Notes under the pieces: generated by a model
What the model saw: the letters and a program-made list of their open reading frames with translations, nothing else
Database searches by the model: none
What the model was told of the DNA's origin: nothing
Translations under genes and position numbers: made by a program
Part shown: in pieces, positions 8,091 through 20,455 of the stretch
Layout of the letters: every line of letters begins with the position of its first letter
Numbering within the stretch: position 1 is the first letter of the stretch
Origin: Vagococcus luciliae
Lineage (GTDB): Bacteria > Bacillota > Bacilli > Lactobacillales > Vagococcaceae
DNA: 64,000 bases
Direction: 5' to 3'
NCBI RefSeq assembly: GCF_024637875.1
Contig: NZ_CP102451.1
Span: forward strand, 2,049,001 to 2,113,000

Positions 8091-9342
8091 ATTTTCCAAT
8101 ATCTGTTCTATAATAAAAATCAGTTAACTGTTGCTCAGATAACCAACCATATACTTTTCCTCTCGCTTTTTCGAGTGTTGCTCCACTACTTTCAGCCATA
8201 AATACTCGACCACCATTTGAGATAAGAGAATCATTTTTACTTGCAACCCCTGCAAAGAAAATATTCACTGCTTTATTCGTTGCATCAATGTTTAAAGGTT
8301 TTCCTTTTTCATAACTATTTGGATAGCCTTTTGCAGAGACAACAACACCTAAGTCAAATCCAGTATCTTTCCAAGAAACTTTCGTTGATTTATCATCAAA
8401 AATAGATTCGATTACTTCAACTAAATCTGTTTCTAATCTTTCAAGCAAGACTTGTGTTTCAGGATCTCCAAAGCGAGCATTATACTCTATTACTTTCGGA
8501 CCATCTTTTGTCAATATTAATCCTGTATATAAAATCCCTTGAAAATCTCTTCCTTCTTTTTTCATCGCGTCTACTGTAGGGTAAACTATTTTTGACAATG
8601 ACTCTTGATACACTGAATCTGTCACATATGGTACAGGACTATATACACCCATCCCACCTGTGTTTGGTCCTTTGTCTCCATCAAAAATAGCTTTGTGATC
8701 TTTAGCTGCAACCATTGGATACACAAAAGATTTTCCAACAAATGACAAGAGAGAGAATTCTTTACCAACTAAAAATTCTTCTATCACAATTTTTGGTTCT
8801 TCACTATCAAAAATATTATTTAACAAATTATCATCTACAGCTTGTATTGCTTCTTCAATGGTTTCTGCAATCACAACACCCTTACCTGCAGCTAAACCAT
8901 CTGCTTTGATGACAATCGGTAATTCTTGTGTTGATAGATAATGAATTGCGTCATCTCTATTGGTAAACGTTTCATAATTTGCCGTTGGAATATCATATTT
9001 TACCATTAGTTGTTTAGCAAAATCTTTTGAACCTTCAATAATGGCTGCATTTTTTTTAGGCCCAAACGCTTTTATCCCTTTTGTCCCTAAAAAATCGACT
9101 AATCCATCTATTAAAGGGACTTCAGGTCCGACAAATACCCAACTAATCTCGTTATCCTGACAAAATGATACAATAAATTCTTGATCACTTTCGTTTCCAT
9201 CTACTAACTGAATCCCATCTATTATCATTCCAGCGTTTCCTGGTAAACAATAGACTGCTTCAACTAGTGGACTTTGTAATAATTTTTTACTAATTGCATG
9301 CTCACGTCCACCACTACCAATTACCAATAGTTTTCTTTTCAT
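8089..9342 (-). CDS. purD: Phosphoribosylamine-glycine ligase PurD
   Basis: A 417-residue ATP-grasp enzyme for step 2 of purine synthesis, joining glycine to phosphoribosylamine. It begins LLVIGSGGREHAIS and contains IIKADGLAAGKGVVIAET (ATP-grasp loop), GPNTGGMGVYSP and VIEYNARFGDPETQ (metal site). The ATG at 9342 follows GAGGAG by 8 bases; a TTG just before it is ignored. It is the last gene of the purC...purD operon, 14 bases after the purH stop, and ends at a strong terminator. Confidence 0.97.
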   Translation of the reverse strand: MKRKLLVIGSGGREHAISKKLLQSPLVEAVYCLPGNAGMIIDGIQLVDGNESDQEFIVSFCQDNEISWVFVGPEVPLIDGLVDFLGTKGIKAFGPKKNAAIIEGSKDFAKQLMVKYDIPTANYETFTNRDDAIHYLSTQELPIVIKADGLAAGKGVVIAETIEEAIQAVDDNLLNNIFDSEEPKIVIEEFLVGKEFSLLSFVGKSFVYPMVAAKDHKAIFDGDKGPNTGGMGVYSPVPYVTDSVYQESLSKIVYPTVDAMKKEGRDFQGILYTGLILTKDGPKVIEYNARFGDPETQVLLERLETDLVEVIESIFDDKSTKVSWKDTGFDLGVVVSAKGYPNSYEKGKPLNIDATNKAVNIFFAGVASKNDSLISNGGRVFMAESSGATLEKARGKVYGWLSEQQLTDFYYRTDIGK

Positions 9343-9356
9343 CAAGTATTCTCCTC

Positions 9357-10901
9357 TTAATGTTTGAAATGTCTTGTTCCAGTGACAATCATTGCAATAC
9401 CATACTCATTTGCTACATCAATTGATTCTTGGTCTTTCACACTGCCCCCTGGATGTATAATTGCTTTTATCCCATGTTTTGCTGCGTATTCAACACTGTC
9501 AGGCATAGGGAAAAAGGCATCACTAGCTAAAACAGCTCCTTTTGCTAAATTACCTGCTTGATCAACTGCCAATTTTACTGACCCGACACGATTCATTTGT
9601 CCAGCACCAATACCTAATGTATGACGGGCGTTACCGACAACAATCGCATTACTTTTTACAGATTTAACTACTAACCACATTTTTTTCAATGCATCAATGT
9701 CTTCAACTGTTGGTAATGTATCCGTAACAACTGTCCATTCTGTCTCATCGTCACTTTTAGTATCAGACTCTTGCACTAGTAAACCACCTGAGACACTGAC
9801 TAATTCCCACTCAGATTGGTTTGGTTTCGTTGTGTCTAATTGAAGCAAACGACGATTTTTCTTTTTCTCTAATATCTCTAAAGCGTCAGCTGTAAAACTT
9901 GGGGCAATAATAATTTCTAAAAACAATTGATTTAAACTTTCAGCCAAATCAGCATCAATTTCACGATTAAAAGCTAGTACGCCACCAAAAATCGAAATCG
10001 GATCACTTTCATAAGCTAGGCTGTAAGCTTCATGTATCGTTTTTCCAAAACCAACACCACATGGATTCATATGTTTCACAGCAACCACTGTTGGTTCATC
10101 AAATTCTTTGACTAAATGTATCGCTGCATTAGCATCTTTATAGTTGTTATAAGATAATTCTTTCCCATGTAATTGTTTTGCTGTTCCTATTCCGATTTCT
10201 GATTGATTATCATCTGATTGGTAGAAATACGCTTTTTGATGATTGTTTTCACCGTATCTTAAAGTATCAACTTTTGTATAGTTTAGTGACAATTGGTTTG
10301 GTAACCCTTTTTCATCATTTTCTTCTGACAAGTAATTAGCGATGCTTGCATCATAGTCTGATGTGGTTGCAAATACTTTTGCTGCTAATGATTGTCTTGT
10401 TTTAAGTGTTGTGTCCCCTGCTTCACTCAATTCATTTAAAATAACCTCATAATCACTACTATCAACAACAACCGTCACACTAGCAAAGTTTTTCGCGGCA
10501 CTTCGTAACATACTCGGGCCACCAATATCAATTTGTTCAATCGCTTCATTTTGTGTCACATTAGGTTGAGCAATGGTTTCTTTAAATGGGTACAAATTGA
10601 TACACACTAAATCAATCATCTCTATATGGTGTTCTTTTAATGTGTTCATGTGTTCTGAATTATCTCGTCTAGCTAATAATCCACCATGAATAAATGGATG
10701 CAGTGTTTTGACTCGTCCATCAAGCATCTCTGGAAACTTCGTTACTTCTTCCACACTCAAACACTTAATCCCCTCAGATTCAAGTATTCGTTTTGTTCCG
10801 CCAGTTGAAATAATGTCATACCCTAACTTAACTAACTCTTTTGCAAAATCTGCTACACCAGTTTTATCATAAACGCTAATGAGTGCACGCTTTTTAGACA
10901 T
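9357..10901 (-). CDS. purH: Bifunctional AICAR transformylase/IMP cyclohydrolase PurH
   Basis: A 514-residue enzyme for the last two steps to IMP; it uses 10-formyl-THF. The N-terminal cyclohydrolase domain shows [24 protein letters not shown] and [14 protein letters not shown]. The C-terminal transformylase domain shows [23 protein letters not shown] and the ending [10 protein letters not shown]. The gene overlaps purN by 8 bases. Length is standard. Confidence 0.97.
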   Translation of the reverse strand: MSKKRALISVYDKTGVADFAKELVKLGYDIISTGGTKRILESEGIKCLSVEEVTKFPEMLDGRVKTLHPFIHGGLLARRDNSEHMNTLKEHHIEMIDLVCINLYPFKETIAQPNVTQNEAIEQIDIGGPSMLRSAAKNFASVTVVVDSSDYEVILNELSEAGDTTLKTRQSLAAKVFATTSDYDASIANYLSEENDEKGLPNQLSLNYTKVDTLRYGENNHQKAYFYQSDDNQSEIGIGTAKQLHGKELSYNNYKDANAAIHLVKEFDEPTVVAVKHMNPCGVGFGKTIHEAYSLAYESDPISIFGGVLAFNREIDADLAESLNQLFLEIIIAPSFTADALEILEKKKNRRLLQLDTTKPNQSEWELVSVSGGLLVQESDTKSDDETEWTVVTDTLPTVEDIDALKKMWLVVKSVKSNAIVVGNARHTLGIGAGQMNRVGSVKLAVDQAGNLAKGAVLASDAFFPMPDSVEYAAKHGIKAIIHPGGSVKDQESIDVANEYGIAMIVTGTRHFKH

Positions 10902-11472
10902 TCTTAAATTCCTCCAAGATAAATTGATTTAAAATAATTGGTAATACATGATGCTCTAATTGATGCATCTCTTCCTCAAATTCTTCTAAAGAAAGCTCAC
11001 GGTTAATTGCTAAACTTTCTTGATAGATAATTGGGCCAGTATCCACACCTTCATCCACTAAATGAATCGTCACACCAGTCTTTTCATCAGTGCTTTCATA
11101 GGCTTCTTTTATGCTTTTATTTCCCGGATATTTTGGTAATAAGGATGGATGCAAGTTAATGATTTTCTTTTTATATTGATTCAAAAGTGTTGGGCCGATA
11201 ATTTTCATATAGCCTGCTAACACAATGAGATCTATTTCTTCATTTTCTAGCATCGTCAAAATGTTTTGTTCGTACTCTTCTTTTGTCTGATGTACCTTTT
11301 TTTCCATCACAAAATAAGGCACATCATACTTTTTTGCTCGTTCAATCACGTAGGCATCTTTTTTATCACAAAATAAACAGACCAATGTTCCAGCAATATT
11401 TCCTTGTTGACTCGCTTTAACTATTGCTTCAAAATTTGATCCGTTTCCTGAAGCAAAAATGGCAAATCTCAT
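10894..11472 (-). CDS. purN: Phosphoribosylglycinamide formyltransferase PurN
   Basis: A 192-residue folate-dependent GAR transformylase (step 3), transferring formyl from 10-formyl-THF. Diagnostic motifs are [41 protein letters not shown] (catalytic Asn-His region) and [13 protein letters not shown]. It overlaps purM at its 5' end by four bases (ATGA) and purH at its 3' end, consistent with translational coupling. Confidence 0.96.
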   Translation of the reverse strand: MRFAIFASGNGSNFEAIVKASQQGNIAGTLVCLFCDKKDAYVIERAKKYDVPYFVMEKKVHQTKEEYEQNILTMLENEEIDLIVLAGYMKIIGPTLLNQYKKKIINLHPSLLPKYPGNKSIKEAYESTDEKTGVTIHLVDEGVDTGPIIYQESLAINRELSLEEFEEEMHQLEHHVLPIILNQFILEEFKNV

Positions 11473-12515
11473 CGACTCTCTCCTTTAATGTGAACAGATC
11501 CTGTCGCACCTAGTTCAACTTGTCCAATTGTATAAGCAAGTTCATCATGATCATTGATATAATCTAAAACTGTCTGAGCATCTCTTTTATCAACTGCTAG
11601 TACCATACCAATTCCCATATTAAATGTACTAAACATATCTTTTTCGCTGATATTTCCAAGTTTTTGTAAACAATCAAAAATAGGTAGTACTGGCCACGTG
11701 CCTTTTGTTATAGTGGCTGATATATTCTCTGGTAACATTCTAGGAATATTTTCATAGAAACCTCCACCAGTAATATGAGCAATGCCTTTAATTTTTTGCA
11801 TTTTAATTAATGGTAAAACACTTTTTATGTAAAGTTTTGTTGGCGTTAATAACACATCACCTAAAGTTTTTCCATTTAACTCATCCAAAACTGTGTCTAA
11901 AGAAAAATCATGATCTTTAAATAAAATTTGTCTAACTAAAGAAAAACCATTTGAATGAATCCCGCTTGATGCAATACCGATTAATACATCACCTTCAGAA
12001 ATAGTCGATGAATCGATTATTTCTGATTTTTCTGCTAACCCAACTGCAAACCCTGCTAAATCGTAATCATTTTCACCATACATATCAGGCATTTCTGCTG
12101 TTTCGCCACCAATTAAGGCCATTTTAGATTCAACACACCCATTAGCAACACCTTCAACAATTTTTTCTATTTTTTCAGGATAGGTTTTTCCTGTTGCAAT
12201 ATAATCCAAAAAGAATAAGGGTTCTGCTCCTTGAGCTAAAATGTCGTTTGCACACATCGCAACACAATCAATCCCAATTGTGTCATGTTTGTCTGCTTCA
12301 ATGGCAATCATTAATTTTGTTCCCACACCATCTGTTCCAGAAACAAGGACGGGCTCTTTCACATCATACTGACTTAAATCAAAGCAGCCACCAAATCCAC
12401 CTAATGCACTCATCATTCCTAAACGTTCTGTTTTTTTTGTGTGAGCTTTAATTCTTTCTACGACTTCGTATCCTGCTTCAACATTGACTCCTGATTTTTC
12501 ATATGCTGTTGACAT
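11469..12515 (-). CDS. purM: Phosphoribosylformylglycinamidine cyclo-ligase PurM
   Basis: A 348-residue AIR synthetase (step 5). It opens [19 protein letters not shown] and contains [46 protein letters not shown] and [14 protein letters not shown]. The frame stays open 32 codons further upstream into purF, but the ATG at 12515 has AAGGAGGA at ideal spacing, gives the usual family length and starts directly after the purF stop. Confidence 0.96.
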   Translation of the reverse strand: MSTAYEKSGVNVEAGYEVVERIKAHTKKTERLGMMSALGGFGGCFDLSQYDVKEPVLVSGTDGVGTKLMIAIEADKHDTIGIDCVAMCANDILAQGAEPLFFLDYIATGKTYPEKIEKIVEGVANGCVESKMALIGGETAEMPDMYGENDYDLAGFAVGLAEKSEIIDSSTISEGDVLIGIASSGIHSNGFSLVRQILFKDHDFSLDTVLDELNGKTLGDVLLTPTKLYIKSVLPLIKMQKIKGIAHITGGGFYENIPRMLPENISATITKGTWPVLPIFDCLQKLGNISEKDMFSTFNMGIGMVLAVDKRDAQTVLDYINDHDELAYTIGQVELGATGSVHIKGESR

Positions 12516-12516
12516 A

Positions 12517-13935
12517 CTAGTCCTCCTTGTTTTCTCTGTATTCATAATCATATAAAGGTGTTGGATAATCACCATTGAAATACGCCATACATAACCCGTT
12601 ATAAGGGGCATCTAACTTTAATCCTATAGAATTAATCAAACCTTCTTCTGTTAAAAATTCTAACGAATCAGCTTCAATGATTTCTCTGATTTTTTCGGTT
12701 GAATAATTAGCAGCGATCAACTCTTCTTTTGTTTGAATATCAATCCCATAAAAACATGGATATGCTAATGGAGGTGATGAAATTCTAACATGAACTTCTT
12801 TTGCACCAGCCTCTTTTAACAAACGAACAATACGTTTTGAGGTTGTCCCACGAACGATTGAATCATCCACTAAAATCACACGTTTTCCTTCCACAACACC
12901 ACGAACAGCAGATAGTTTTAATCGAACACCTTCTTCTCGCAGTTCTTGTGTTGGTTGGATAAACGTTCTAGCGACATATTGGTTTTTTACTAATCCCATT
13001 TCATAAGGAATAGAACTTGCTTCAGCATACCCACTAGCCGCTGAAAGAGAACTATTAGGCACACCAATGACCATATCTGCTTCAACAGGATGTTCTTTAG
13101 CTAATGTTTTTCCCATGCGTTTACGAGCAGAGTGAACATTAATTCCTTTGATGTTTGAATCAGGTCGTGCAAAGTAAATGTACTCCATTGAACAAATTGA
13201 ATACATCGTCTCATCAGTGTAACGATAGCTTTTTAATCCGTTATCGCTAATCTCAATAATTTCACCAGGTTCGACATCTCTGACAAACGTTGCCCCAATT
13301 GTATCTAAAGCACACGTTTCACTTGTTACGACGTAAGCACCACTATTCATACGACCAATAGATAAAGGACGAAAAGCATTTGGATCAAGCGCTGCATACA
13401 TGGCATTATCTGCTAATAATAAATAAGCAAAGCCACCTTTCACAGTATTTAATGCTTCAGACAACTTATCAATAAATGTTTCTTTGTTGCTACGACGAAT
13501 TAAATGCATCAAGATTTCTGTATCGGAATTCGAATGAAAAATAGCCCCATCTTCTTCTAGTTCTTTACGTAATGTTTTCGCATTAATCAAATTTCCATTA
13601 TGTGCTAATGCTACATCTCCATCATAAAAACGAAATAAAAAGGGTTGGATATTAATAATATCTCCCTCACCACTTGTGCCGTAACGAACGTGTCCAATAG
13701 CAGAATGCCCTTTTAAATTAGCTAATAAATCTGGGTTAGCAAACACTTCATGTAACAGCCCTAATCCTCGATGACCATGCAGACGATTGTTTTCTAATGA
13801 CACAATCCCCGCACCCTCTTGTCCTCTATGTTGTAAACTATGTAAGCCATAATAAGTCATTTGACTGGCATCTTTATGATCCCATACTCCAAACACACCA
13901 CATTCTTCATTAATCCCTTTTATTTCATGAGACAT
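12517..13935 (-). CDS. purF: Amidophosphoribosyltransferase PurF
   Basis: A 472-residue enzyme for the committed step of purine synthesis. It has a short propeptide ([10 protein letters not shown]) before the N-terminal nucleophile cysteine of CGVFG, the glutaminase motif GHVRYGTSG, and the PRPP loop [16 protein letters not shown]. The C-terminal region reads YNGLCMAYF, with one cysteine where, as I recall, the Bacillus enzyme has a CxxC pair that binds a 4Fe-4S cluster, so the cluster may be absent. The ATG at 13935 has GGGAGGAAGC upstream; an earlier ATG at 13953 does not. The start overlaps the end of purL by 16 bases. Confidence 0.96.
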   Translation of the reverse strand: MSHEIKGINEECGVFGVWDHKDASQMTYYGLHSLQHRGQEGAGIVSLENNRLHGHRGLGLLHEVFANPDLLANLKGHSAIGHVRYGTSGEGDIINIQPFLFRFYDGDVALAHNGNLINAKTLRKELEEDGAIFHSNSDTEILMHLIRRSNKETFIDKLSEALNTVKGGFAYLLLADNAMYAALDPNAFRPLSIGRMNSGAYVVTSETCALDTIGATFVRDVEPGEIIEISDNGLKSYRYTDETMYSICSMEYIYFARPDSNIKGINVHSARKRMGKTLAKEHPVEADMVIGVPNSSLSAASGYAEASSIPYEMGLVKNQYVARTFIQPTQELREEGVRLKLSAVRGVVEGKRVILVDDSIVRGTTSKRIVRLLKEAGAKEVHVRISSPPLAYPCFYGIDIQTKEELIAANYSTEKIREIIEADSLEFLTEEGLINSIGLKLDAPYNGLCMAYFNGDYPTPLYDYEYRENKED

Positions 13936-16142
13936 GGTATTGCTTCCTCCCATACTTCTTTGGCTTTTGCAACTGGTAATTCTAATGAATCATCGGCTGT
14001 ACTAACTTTTATCACACCATCATTTGTCACTTCACCTAATAAAGTAGCATCTTTCTTTAAAACAGATTCAAATGCTTCTTTATTTTCAGGTGACACACTG
14101 ACAACAAATCGTCCTGATGTCTCAGCAAACACTAATTCTGTTGCTAGGTTCGTCTTAATATCAACACCTAGTCCATTTCCAAATGTTGATTCAATCACAC
14201 TAATTAATAGTCCACCTTCAGCACAGTCATGAGCACTTTTTACATAACCTGATTGAATCGCTTGTAATAGTTTTGCTTGGATAATAACTTCTTCTTCTAA
14301 ATCAACAGCTGATATGGTTCCAGAAATCTTACCAGTTAGTAATTTTTGAATTTCACTACCTGAAAAATCAGCATTCGTTTCACCTAATACATAGATTAAG
14401 TCTGATGCTTCTTTAAAATCTTGAGTTGTAACATGTGATAAATCCTCAACTACACCAACCATTCCTATCATAGGTGTTGGGTAAATAGACTGATTATTCG
14501 TTTCATTGTATAACGAAACATTACCTGAAATAACTGGCGTATCAAATGCTTCACACGCTTGAGCAATTCCTCTTGCTGCTTGATCTAACTCATAGAATCC
14601 TTCTGGTTTTTCTGGTGAGCCAAAGTTTAAACAGTCTGTAATAGCTAATGGTCTTGCCCCACTTGCCACAATATTTCTAGCAGCTTCACTCACCGCCATT
14701 TTTCCGCCTTCTTTTGGATCTAAGTACAAGTATCTCGCATTACAATCGGTTGTCATGGCAAGTGCTTTTTGTGTTCCTCTCACACGTAGGACAGCAGCAT
14801 CACTACCTGGACCAACGACAGTATTAGTTCGTACTTGTGAATCATAGGTTTCATACAATGATTGTTTCGACGCAATCGTTGGCTGTGCTAAAAGAGATAA
14901 CGTTGTTTGTTTAAAGTCTTTTATTTCAGGTTTATATGCTTCTTGTTTTTCAAATTCGATGATGCGTTTTGGTTTTTCTTGTTCATTATGATACACCGGG
15001 GCATCTTCTGCTAATGAGTCAACCGGAATATCAGCAACTTTTTCACCTTGGAAAAATAATTTATATCGCTTATCATCTGTTACATGCCCAATCGTCACAG
15101 CATCTAAATCGTAAGATTCAAATAGTTCGATGACTTGTTGTTCTTTTCCTTTTTTGATACAAAGTAACATTCTTTCTTGTGATTCAGATAACATCATTTC
15201 ATAAGGTGTCATCTCTGTTTCACGCTGAGGTACATCATCTAAATAGAGTTCTAAGCCTGACCCAGCTTTTGATGCCATCTCTGAACTAGAAGACACCAAC
15301 CCAGCAGCTCCCATATCTTGAATTCCAACTAAACAATCTGAATGATTTAAAATCAAATCAAGACAGGCTTCCATCAACCCTTTTTCCATGAATGGATCAC
15401 CTACTTGTACAGCAGAACGTTGTTGTTCTTCTCCCTCTACAAATTCTACTGAGGCAAACGTGGCACCATGAATCCCGTCTCGTCCTGTTTTGGCCCCCAC
15501 GTACATAATTGGATTGCCAATGCCTTTTGCTTGTCCTTTTTGGATGTCTTCATGTCTAATTAAACCAACACACATAGCATTCACTAATGGATTGCCTTCA
15601 TAACATGCGTCAAATGCAATCTCACCACCAACTGTTGGAATCCCAATACTATTGCCATAACCACTAATTCCTGCGACTACTTTTTCGATTAAATATTTTG
15701 TCCGATTCGTTTCTATCTCACCAAAACGTAAAGAATTTAACATTGCAATTGGTCTAGCACCCATACTAAAAATATCACGAATAATTCCACCAACTCCTGT
15801 AGCTGCTCCTTCATAAGGCTCAACCGCTGATGGATGATTGTGACTTTCTGCTTTAAACACTACTGCTAGTCCATCTCCAATATCTACAATCCCAGCACCT
15901 TCACCTGGACCTTGTAAAACATGTTGATTTGATGTTGGAAAATGTTTTAACACAGGTTTACTATTTTTGTAAGAACAATGCTCACTCCACATGACAGCAA
16001 ACAAACCTGTTTCTGTGTAGTTGGGTAAACGACCTAAAATTGAATCAGCTATGTACTCATACTCAGAATCTTTCAAACCCCATTCTTGATAAATCTTAGA
16101 TTCTTTTACTTCTTCTGGAGTCATTGTTTGTGCTTTTACCAT
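13920..16142 (-). CDS. purL: Phosphoribosylformylglycinamidine synthase subunit PurL
   Basis: A 740-residue small-type PurL that works with separate PurS and PurQ subunits (step 4). It shows [60 protein letters not shown] and the second-half [16 protein letters not shown]. Absence of the glutaminase domain and the presence of purS and purQ just upstream mark the three-subunit Bacillus-type complex. It starts one base after the purQ stop and overlaps the start of purF. Confidence 0.97.
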   Translation of the reverse strand: MVKAQTMTPEEVKESKIYQEWGLKDSEYEYIADSILGRLPNYTETGLFAVMWSEHCSYKNSKPVLKHFPTSNQHVLQGPGEGAGIVDIGDGLAVVFKAESHNHPSAVEPYEGAATGVGGIIRDIFSMGARPIAMLNSLRFGEIETNRTKYLIEKVVAGISGYGNSIGIPTVGGEIAFDACYEGNPLVNAMCVGLIRHEDIQKGQAKGIGNPIMYVGAKTGRDGIHGATFASVEFVEGEEQQRSAVQVGDPFMEKGLMEACLDLILNHSDCLVGIQDMGAAGLVSSSSEMASKAGSGLELYLDDVPQRETEMTPYEMMLSESQERMLLCIKKGKEQQVIELFESYDLDAVTIGHVTDDKRYKLFFQGEKVADIPVDSLAEDAPVYHNEQEKPKRIIEFEKQEAYKPEIKDFKQTTLSLLAQPTIASKQSLYETYDSQVRTNTVVGPGSDAAVLRVRGTQKALAMTTDCNARYLYLDPKEGGKMAVSEAARNIVASGARPLAITDCLNFGSPEKPEGFYELDQAARGIAQACEAFDTPVISGNVSLYNETNNQSIYPTPMIGMVGVVEDLSHVTTQDFKEASDLIYVLGETNADFSGSEIQKLLTGKISGTISAVDLEEEVIIQAKLLQAIQSGYVKSAHDCAEGGLLISVIESTFGNGLGVDIKTNLATELVFAETSGRFVVSVSPENKEAFESVLKKDATLLGEVTNDGVIKVSTADDSLELPVAKAKEVWEEAIPCLMK

Positions 16143-16143
16143 G

Positions 16144-16824
16144 TTATGCTGTCACCTTTCTTAAATGATTTACGATTGATTGAAATAATTTTTTTCCATC
16201 AGAACTTCCAAGTAAATCTTCCATTGCACGTTCTGGATGGGGCATCAACCCAATCACATTGCCTTCTTTATTTGTAATCCCTGCAATGTCTTCCACACTG
16301 CCATTTGGATTTGTTTGGTCATAAGTAAAAATGATTTGATTATTCTCTTTTAATTCTTTTAATGTTTCTTCATCACAGTAGTAATTTCCTTCACCATGAG
16401 CAATTGGCAAGGTGATGATTTCATCCTGTTCATATTCATTTGTGAACATCGTTTGGTTATTCTGCACTTTTAATGGTTGCATACCACAAATGAATTTTAG
16501 TGATGTATTGTTTAACAAAACACCTGGTAAAAGGCCTGTCTCTGTTAATATTTGGAATCCATTACACGTACCGAAAACTGGTTTCCCTTCACTGGCAAAT
16601 TGTTTAACTGCTTCCATCACAGGACTTGATTTAGCGATAGCTCCACACCTTAAGTAATCACCATAAGAGAAACCACCTGGTAATAACATGACATCATATT
16701 CTGACAAATCAGCTGCTCTGTGAGAAACATATTCTGCTTCTTCCCCAATTACATCTTGAATAGCTAACAACAAATCTTGATCACCATTTGAACCAGGGAA
16801 AACAACTACACCAAATTTTGCCAT
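16144..16824 (-). CDS. purQ: Phosphoribosylformylglycinamidine synthase subunit PurQ
   Basis: A 226-residue class I glutamine amidotransferase supplying ammonia to PurL. The nucleophile lies in [18 protein letters not shown] and the His-Glu of the triad in [11 protein letters not shown]. The N-terminus [14 protein letters not shown] is typical. It sits two bases after purS and one base before purL, in the order S-Q-L. Confidence 0.97.
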   Translation of the reverse strand: MAKFGVVVFPGSNGDQDLLLAIQDVIGEEAEYVSHRAADLSEYDVMLLPGGFSYGDYLRCGAIAKSSPVMEAVKQFASEGKPVFGTCNGFQILTETGLLPGVLLNNTSLKFICGMQPLKVQNNQTMFTNEYEQDEIITLPIAHGEGNYYCDEETLKELKENNQIIFTYDQTNPNGSVEDIAGITNKEGNVIGLMPHPERAMEDLLGSSDGKKLFQSIVNHLRKVTA

Positions 16825-16826
16825 GA

Positions 16827-17078
16827 TTAGTTAACCTCCGTAACAGTAAAGTCATATGTCTCCATATTTGGGTTGGCTAGTAAATTATCACTAATATAAT
16901 CAACTTTTTCTTTTGCTTCTTCTTTGCTTTGGGCTTGGATGAAGAAATCAAATACTTTCCCCACTCGAATGTCTGACACTCCTTCTTCATCTAAACGTTT
17001 GATTGCTCCTTCAATCACCGCAGCTTGGGGATCTAAAATGGATGCTTTGTAATTGACGTATACTCTTACTTTAAACAT
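16827..17078 (-). CDS. purS: Phosphoribosylformylglycinamidine synthase subunit PurS
   Basis: An 83-residue protein with the PurS pattern ([51 protein letters not shown]). It bridges PurL and PurQ and is needed for ammonia channelling. Genes on both sides are two bases away. Length is normal. Confidence 0.96.
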   Translation of the reverse strand: MFKVRVYVNYKASILDPQAAVIEGAIKRLDEEGVSDIRVGKVFDFFIQAQSKEEAKEKVDYISDNLLANPNMETYDFTVTEVN

Positions 17079-17080
17079 GG

Positions 17081-17794
17081 TTATTCTCCTTTTATTTCAT
17101 TTAATCTTTTGGCCACTTCTTTATAAACACTCACCAAATCTCCTGTATCCTTACGATAAACATCTTTATCTAATGACGCTAATGTTTCTTTATCCCATAA
17201 GCGACAAGTATCTGGTGTCACTTCATCTGCTAAAATGATTTGTCCACTACTATCTCGTCCAAACTCTAATTTAAAATCGACTAACGTCAAACCAATAGAC
17301 GAAAACAGGTCAATTAAGATGTTATTTATTTTCAATGCTTGCTCTTTAATCAATGCTATGTCTTCTTTTGAAGCAATTTTTAAATAATCAATATGGTCTT
17401 CATTTATAAAAGGGTCATCTAACGCATCATCTTTATAGTAAAATTCCAGAATCGGTGTTGGTAATTTTAGTCCCTCTTTAATACCAAATCGTTTTGAAAA
17501 ACTTCCAGCTGAAATATTTCTGACAACAACTTCTAAAGGTATAATCGTTACAGATTTAACCAGTTGTTCAGTATCACTTAATTGTTTAATCCAGTGATTG
17601 TTAATACCTTGTTCAGTTAAATAACTAAATATTTTAGAGCTAATTTCGTTATTCAATTGACCTTTACCTAAGATTTCATCTTTCTTTTTCCCATTTAATG
17701 CTGTCGCTTGATCCAAATAGACTAATCTCAACTCATCTAACTTATCCGTAGAATGTACGCTTTTAGCCTTACCTAAGTATAAAACTTCTGACAT
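17081..17794 (-). CDS. purC: SAICAR synthase PurC
   Basis: A 237-residue enzyme joining aspartate to CAIR. Motifs include LYLGKAKSVHST (the SAICAR synthetase start), VVRNISAGSFSKRFG, LVDFKLEFGRD and LADEVTPDTCRLWD. It is the first gene of the nine-gene purC-S-Q-L-F-M-N-H-D unit and is preceded by a strong promoter and a PurBox-like element. Confidence 0.97.
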   Translation of the reverse strand: MSEVLYLGKAKSVHSTDKLDELRLVYLDQATALNGKKKDEILGKGQLNNEISSKIFSYLTEQGINNHWIKQLSDTEQLVKSVTIIPLEVVVRNISAGSFSKRFGIKEGLKLPTPILEFYYKDDALDDPFINEDHIDYLKIASKEDIALIKEQALKINNILIDLFSSIGLTLVDFKLEFGRDSSGQIILADEVTPDTCRLWDKETLASLDKDVYRKDTGDLVSVYKEVAKRLNEIKGE

Positions 17795-17866
17795 TTAAAA
17801 ACTCTTCCTTTCTTATTAAAGAACATTAAAATATAAAAAACATAATATCATTCACTTATTAAATAT

Positions 17867-17895
17867 ATAGTAACAAGAGTTTTTTTTGACGTCAA
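17867..17895 (-). promoter_or_regulatory. purC operon promoter
   Basis: On the minus strand: TTGACG (17890-17895), a 17-nt spacer and TACTAT (17867-17872). The leader to the purC ATG is only about 65 nt, too short for a purine riboswitch plus terminator. Confidence 0.82.
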
Positions 17896-17929
17896 TTTTT
17901 TATTAACATTTAAACGATTAAAACTTTCT

Positions 17930-17942
17930 AATGTTCGCTTTT
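17930..17942 (-). promoter_or_regulatory. PurBox (PurR site) upstream of purC
   Basis: AAAAGCGAACATT matches the PurBox consensus AWWWCCGAACWWT at 12 of 13 positions. The central G lies 41 bp upstream of the first base of the -35, about -76 from the expected transcription start. That is the arrangement known for PurR-activated promoters in Lactococcus. Confidence 0.75.
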
Positions 17943-17965
17943 TAATAGTTTTTATATTTTAAGAA

Positions 17966-18002
17966 ATAAAAAAAAGCTCGTGAAAATTAATTTCACGAAC
18001 TT
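17966..18002 (-). terminator. Terminator after purB
   Basis: On the minus strand a 12-bp stem (AAGTTCGTGAAA with TTTCACGAGCTT, one G:T pair, 5-nt loop) is followed by eight T. It lies about 10 bases after the purB stop and separates the purEKB unit from the purC promoter. Confidence 0.9.
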
Positions 18003-18011
18003 TTTCATGTT

Positions 18012-19307
18012 TTATGATAATCCAACACGATTGAATAAATCACCCACATGTTTTAAATGGTAATTATAATCAAAGGCATCATCTAAATCATCACTAGATA
18101 ATACTGACATAATTTTTTCATCTGACTCAAGAAGCGGTCTAAAATCTGTTTGTTCATCCCATGCAATAGCTGTTTTAGGTTGAACTAAATCATACGCTTC
18201 CTCGCGAGACATTCCTTTATCAATTAATTTTAATAAAACACGTTGACTATAAATTAATCCAAAGGTTGCTCCCATATTACGTTTCATATTTTCTGGGAAT
18301 ACTGTTAAATTCTTAACAATATTAGTAAATCGTTGTAACATATAATCTAGTAAAATAGTTGAATCAGGAATAATAATACGTTCTGCTGAAGAATGAGAAA
18401 TATCCCTTTCATGCCATAAAGACACATCTTCATAAGCTGTGACAACATGACCTCTTAGTACACGTGCTAACCCTGTCATATTTTCAGAGCCGATTGGATT
18501 ACGTTTGTGCGGCATTGCAGAGGAGCCTTTTTGACCTTTTGCAAAAAATTCTTCTACTTCGCGTGTTTCAGATTTTTGTAATCCTCTAATTTCTGTTGCA
18601 AATTTTTCGATACTTGTTGCAATTAAGGCGATAGTCGCAATATATTCTGCATGTAAATCACGTGGTAAAACTTGTGTTGAAATCTCTTGTGCTCTAATCC
18701 CTAACTTTTCACAAACAAACGCTTCTACTTCAGGTGGTGTATTGGCAAACGTCCCTACAGCACCTGAAATTTTACCAGCTTCAACACCACGAGCTGCATG
18801 ATCAAAACGCTCGATATTACGTTTCATCTCTGAATACCATAATGCCAATTTAAGACCAAATGTTGTTGGTTCTGCATGAACACCATGCGTTCTTCCCATC
18901 ATAACAGTGTATTTATGTTCTAATGCTTTTTCTTTGATAACTTGTAAAAAATTATTTAAGTCTTTTCGTAAAATATCGTTTGCTTGCTTCATTAAATAAC
19001 CGTATGCAGTATCTACAACATCTGTACTGGTTAAGCCATAATGTACCCATTTTCTTTCTTGACCTAAACTTTCAGATACAGCACGTGTAAAAGCAACCAC
19101 ATCATGACGTGTTTCTTGTTCGATTTCAAGAATGCGATCAATATCAAATGTTGCCTTTTCTCTAATTAATTTTGTATCTTCTACAGGAATTTCTCCCAAA
19201 CTAGCCCATGCTTCAGAAGCTAATATTTCCACTTCTAACCATGCAGCATAACGATTTTCATCTGACCATATGTTTCCCATTTCTTCGCGAGTATAACGTT
19301 CTATCAT
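18012..19307 (-). CDS. purB: Adenylosuccinate lyase PurB
   Basis: A 431-residue fumarase-superfamily lyase acting on SAICAR and adenylosuccinate. Motifs: [20 protein letters not shown] at the start, [28 protein letters not shown] and the signature [17 protein letters not shown]. The frame is open eight codons further upstream, but the ATG at 19307 gives the usual length and has AAAGGATAGGG before it. It starts 14 bases after the purK stop and ends the purEKB unit. Confidence 0.96.
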   Translation of the reverse strand: MIERYTREEMGNIWSDENRYAAWLEVEILASEAWASLGEIPVEDTKLIREKATFDIDRILEIEQETRHDVVAFTRAVSESLGQERKWVHYGLTSTDVVDTAYGYLMKQANDILRKDLNNFLQVIKEKALEHKYTVMMGRTHGVHAEPTTFGLKLALWYSEMKRNIERFDHAARGVEAGKISGAVGTFANTPPEVEAFVCEKLGIRAQEISTQVLPRDLHAEYIATIALIATSIEKFATEIRGLQKSETREVEEFFAKGQKGSSAMPHKRNPIGSENMTGLARVLRGHVVTAYEDVSLWHERDISHSSAERIIIPDSTILLDYMLQRFTNIVKNLTVFPENMKRNMGATFGLIYSQRVLLKLIDKGMSREEAYDLVQPKTAIAWDEQTDFRPLLESDEKIMSVLSSDDLDDAFDYNYHLKHVGDLFNRVGLS

Positions 19308-19321
19308 TGCCCTATCCTTTC

Positions 19322-20455
19322 TTATTTCCAAATATCCTGACGATGAATATCTTCAAGTGTCTCTGACACACTATTTGATAATATCGTAATGTGTCCCATT
19401 TTTCTACCTGGTTTTTCAACTTTTTTTCCATAAAAATGAAAATGCCAATAACCTTTTTCACTCACTTGAGCAATCGCTTTTGTTTGTTCATCTCCTATAA
19501 GATTCACCATGATTGCTGGAGAAAGTAATTCAACAGTTGGCATCGCCCACTGACAAATCCCTAAAATATGAGCATCAAATTGACTAATGGAACAAGACTC
19601 AATTGTGTAATGACCTGAATTATGAGGTCGAGGGGCTATCTCGTTCACGAGTATTTCTTCTCCATCTGTGACAAACATTTCAATAGCAATTGTTCCACAC
19701 GCCCTTAATTCCTGACTAATTCGTTTAGCTAAGCCAACCGCCTTTTTTTCACACACTTGGCTTACTCTAGCAGGAGCGATACTAGTAAACAAAATATTAT
19801 TGACATGTTTATTTTCTGCCAAAGGAAACACACTGACTTCTCCAGCTAAATTATTAGAAATAATCACTGATACTTCTTTCTCAAAAGACACCCATTTTTC
19901 TAAAATACATATCGCTTGATCCAATAAATCACGACACTTATCCATATCTGATTCCGACTTTAAAACAACCTGACCTTTTCCATCATACCCACCAACAATT
20001 GTTTTTAATACACTTGGAAAACCAATTTTCTTACAAGCTTCTTTTAACTCATCAAAAGAAGAAACAATGTTAAATGGCGCAACAGGTATGTCATGTTTTA
20101 CTAAAAATTCTTTTTCTAATTGTCTATTTTGAGATATTTTTAATAATTCCGTTCCTTGAGGTAATTTACCTTGTTGTTCATACGGTTCAAGTACGGTAGC
20201 ATTAACATTTTCAAACTCATACGTTAACACGTCTGACTGACTGGCTAAAGTGTTAACTGCAGCCTCATCATCATACTCAGCCACAATATGCCAGTCACTT
20301 ACTTGAGCTGCTGGGCAATCTTCACTCGGATCTAATATTCCAACAACAAAACCTTTTTCTTTAGCACTTTGAGCCATCATTTGTCCTAGTTGTCCACCAC
20401 CAATAATTCCAATTGTTTTTGAAGGAATAATCACATTAGTCAAACTGTTCACCAC
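19322..20455 (-). CDS. purK: N5-carboxyaminoimidazole ribonucleotide synthase PurK
   Basis: A 377-residue ATP-grasp enzyme converting AIR to N5-CAIR. It has [38 protein letters not shown] and [15 protein letters not shown]. The exact start is uncertain: two consecutive GTG codons at 20455 overlap purE by 20 bases, and TTG or GTG codons a few positions later are also possible. Coupling to purE translation is likely. Confidence 0.95.
   Translation of the reverse strand: MVNSLTNVIIPSKTIGIIGGGQLGQMMAQSAKEKGFVVGILDPSEDCPAAQVSDWHIVAEYDDEAAVNTLASQSDVLTYEFENVNATVLEPYEQQGKLPQGTELLKISQNRQLEKEFLVKHDIPVAPFNIVSSFDELKEACKKIGFPSVLKTIVGGYDGKGQVVLKSESDMDKCRDLLDQAICILEKWVSFEKEVSVIISNNLAGEVSVFPLAENKHVNNILFTSIAPARVSQVCEKKAVGLAKRISQELRACGTIAIEMFVTDGEEILVNEIAPRPHNSGHYTIESCSISQFDAHILGICQWAMPTVELLSPAIMVNLIGDEQTKAIAQVSEKGYWHFHFYGKKVEKPGRKMGHITILSNSVSETLEDIHRQDIWK

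Noticed and set aside
17795-17866. Purine riboswitch in the purC leader
   Set aside because: The leader is only about 65 nt with no aptamer-like three-way junction or terminator; control is better explained by the PurBox.
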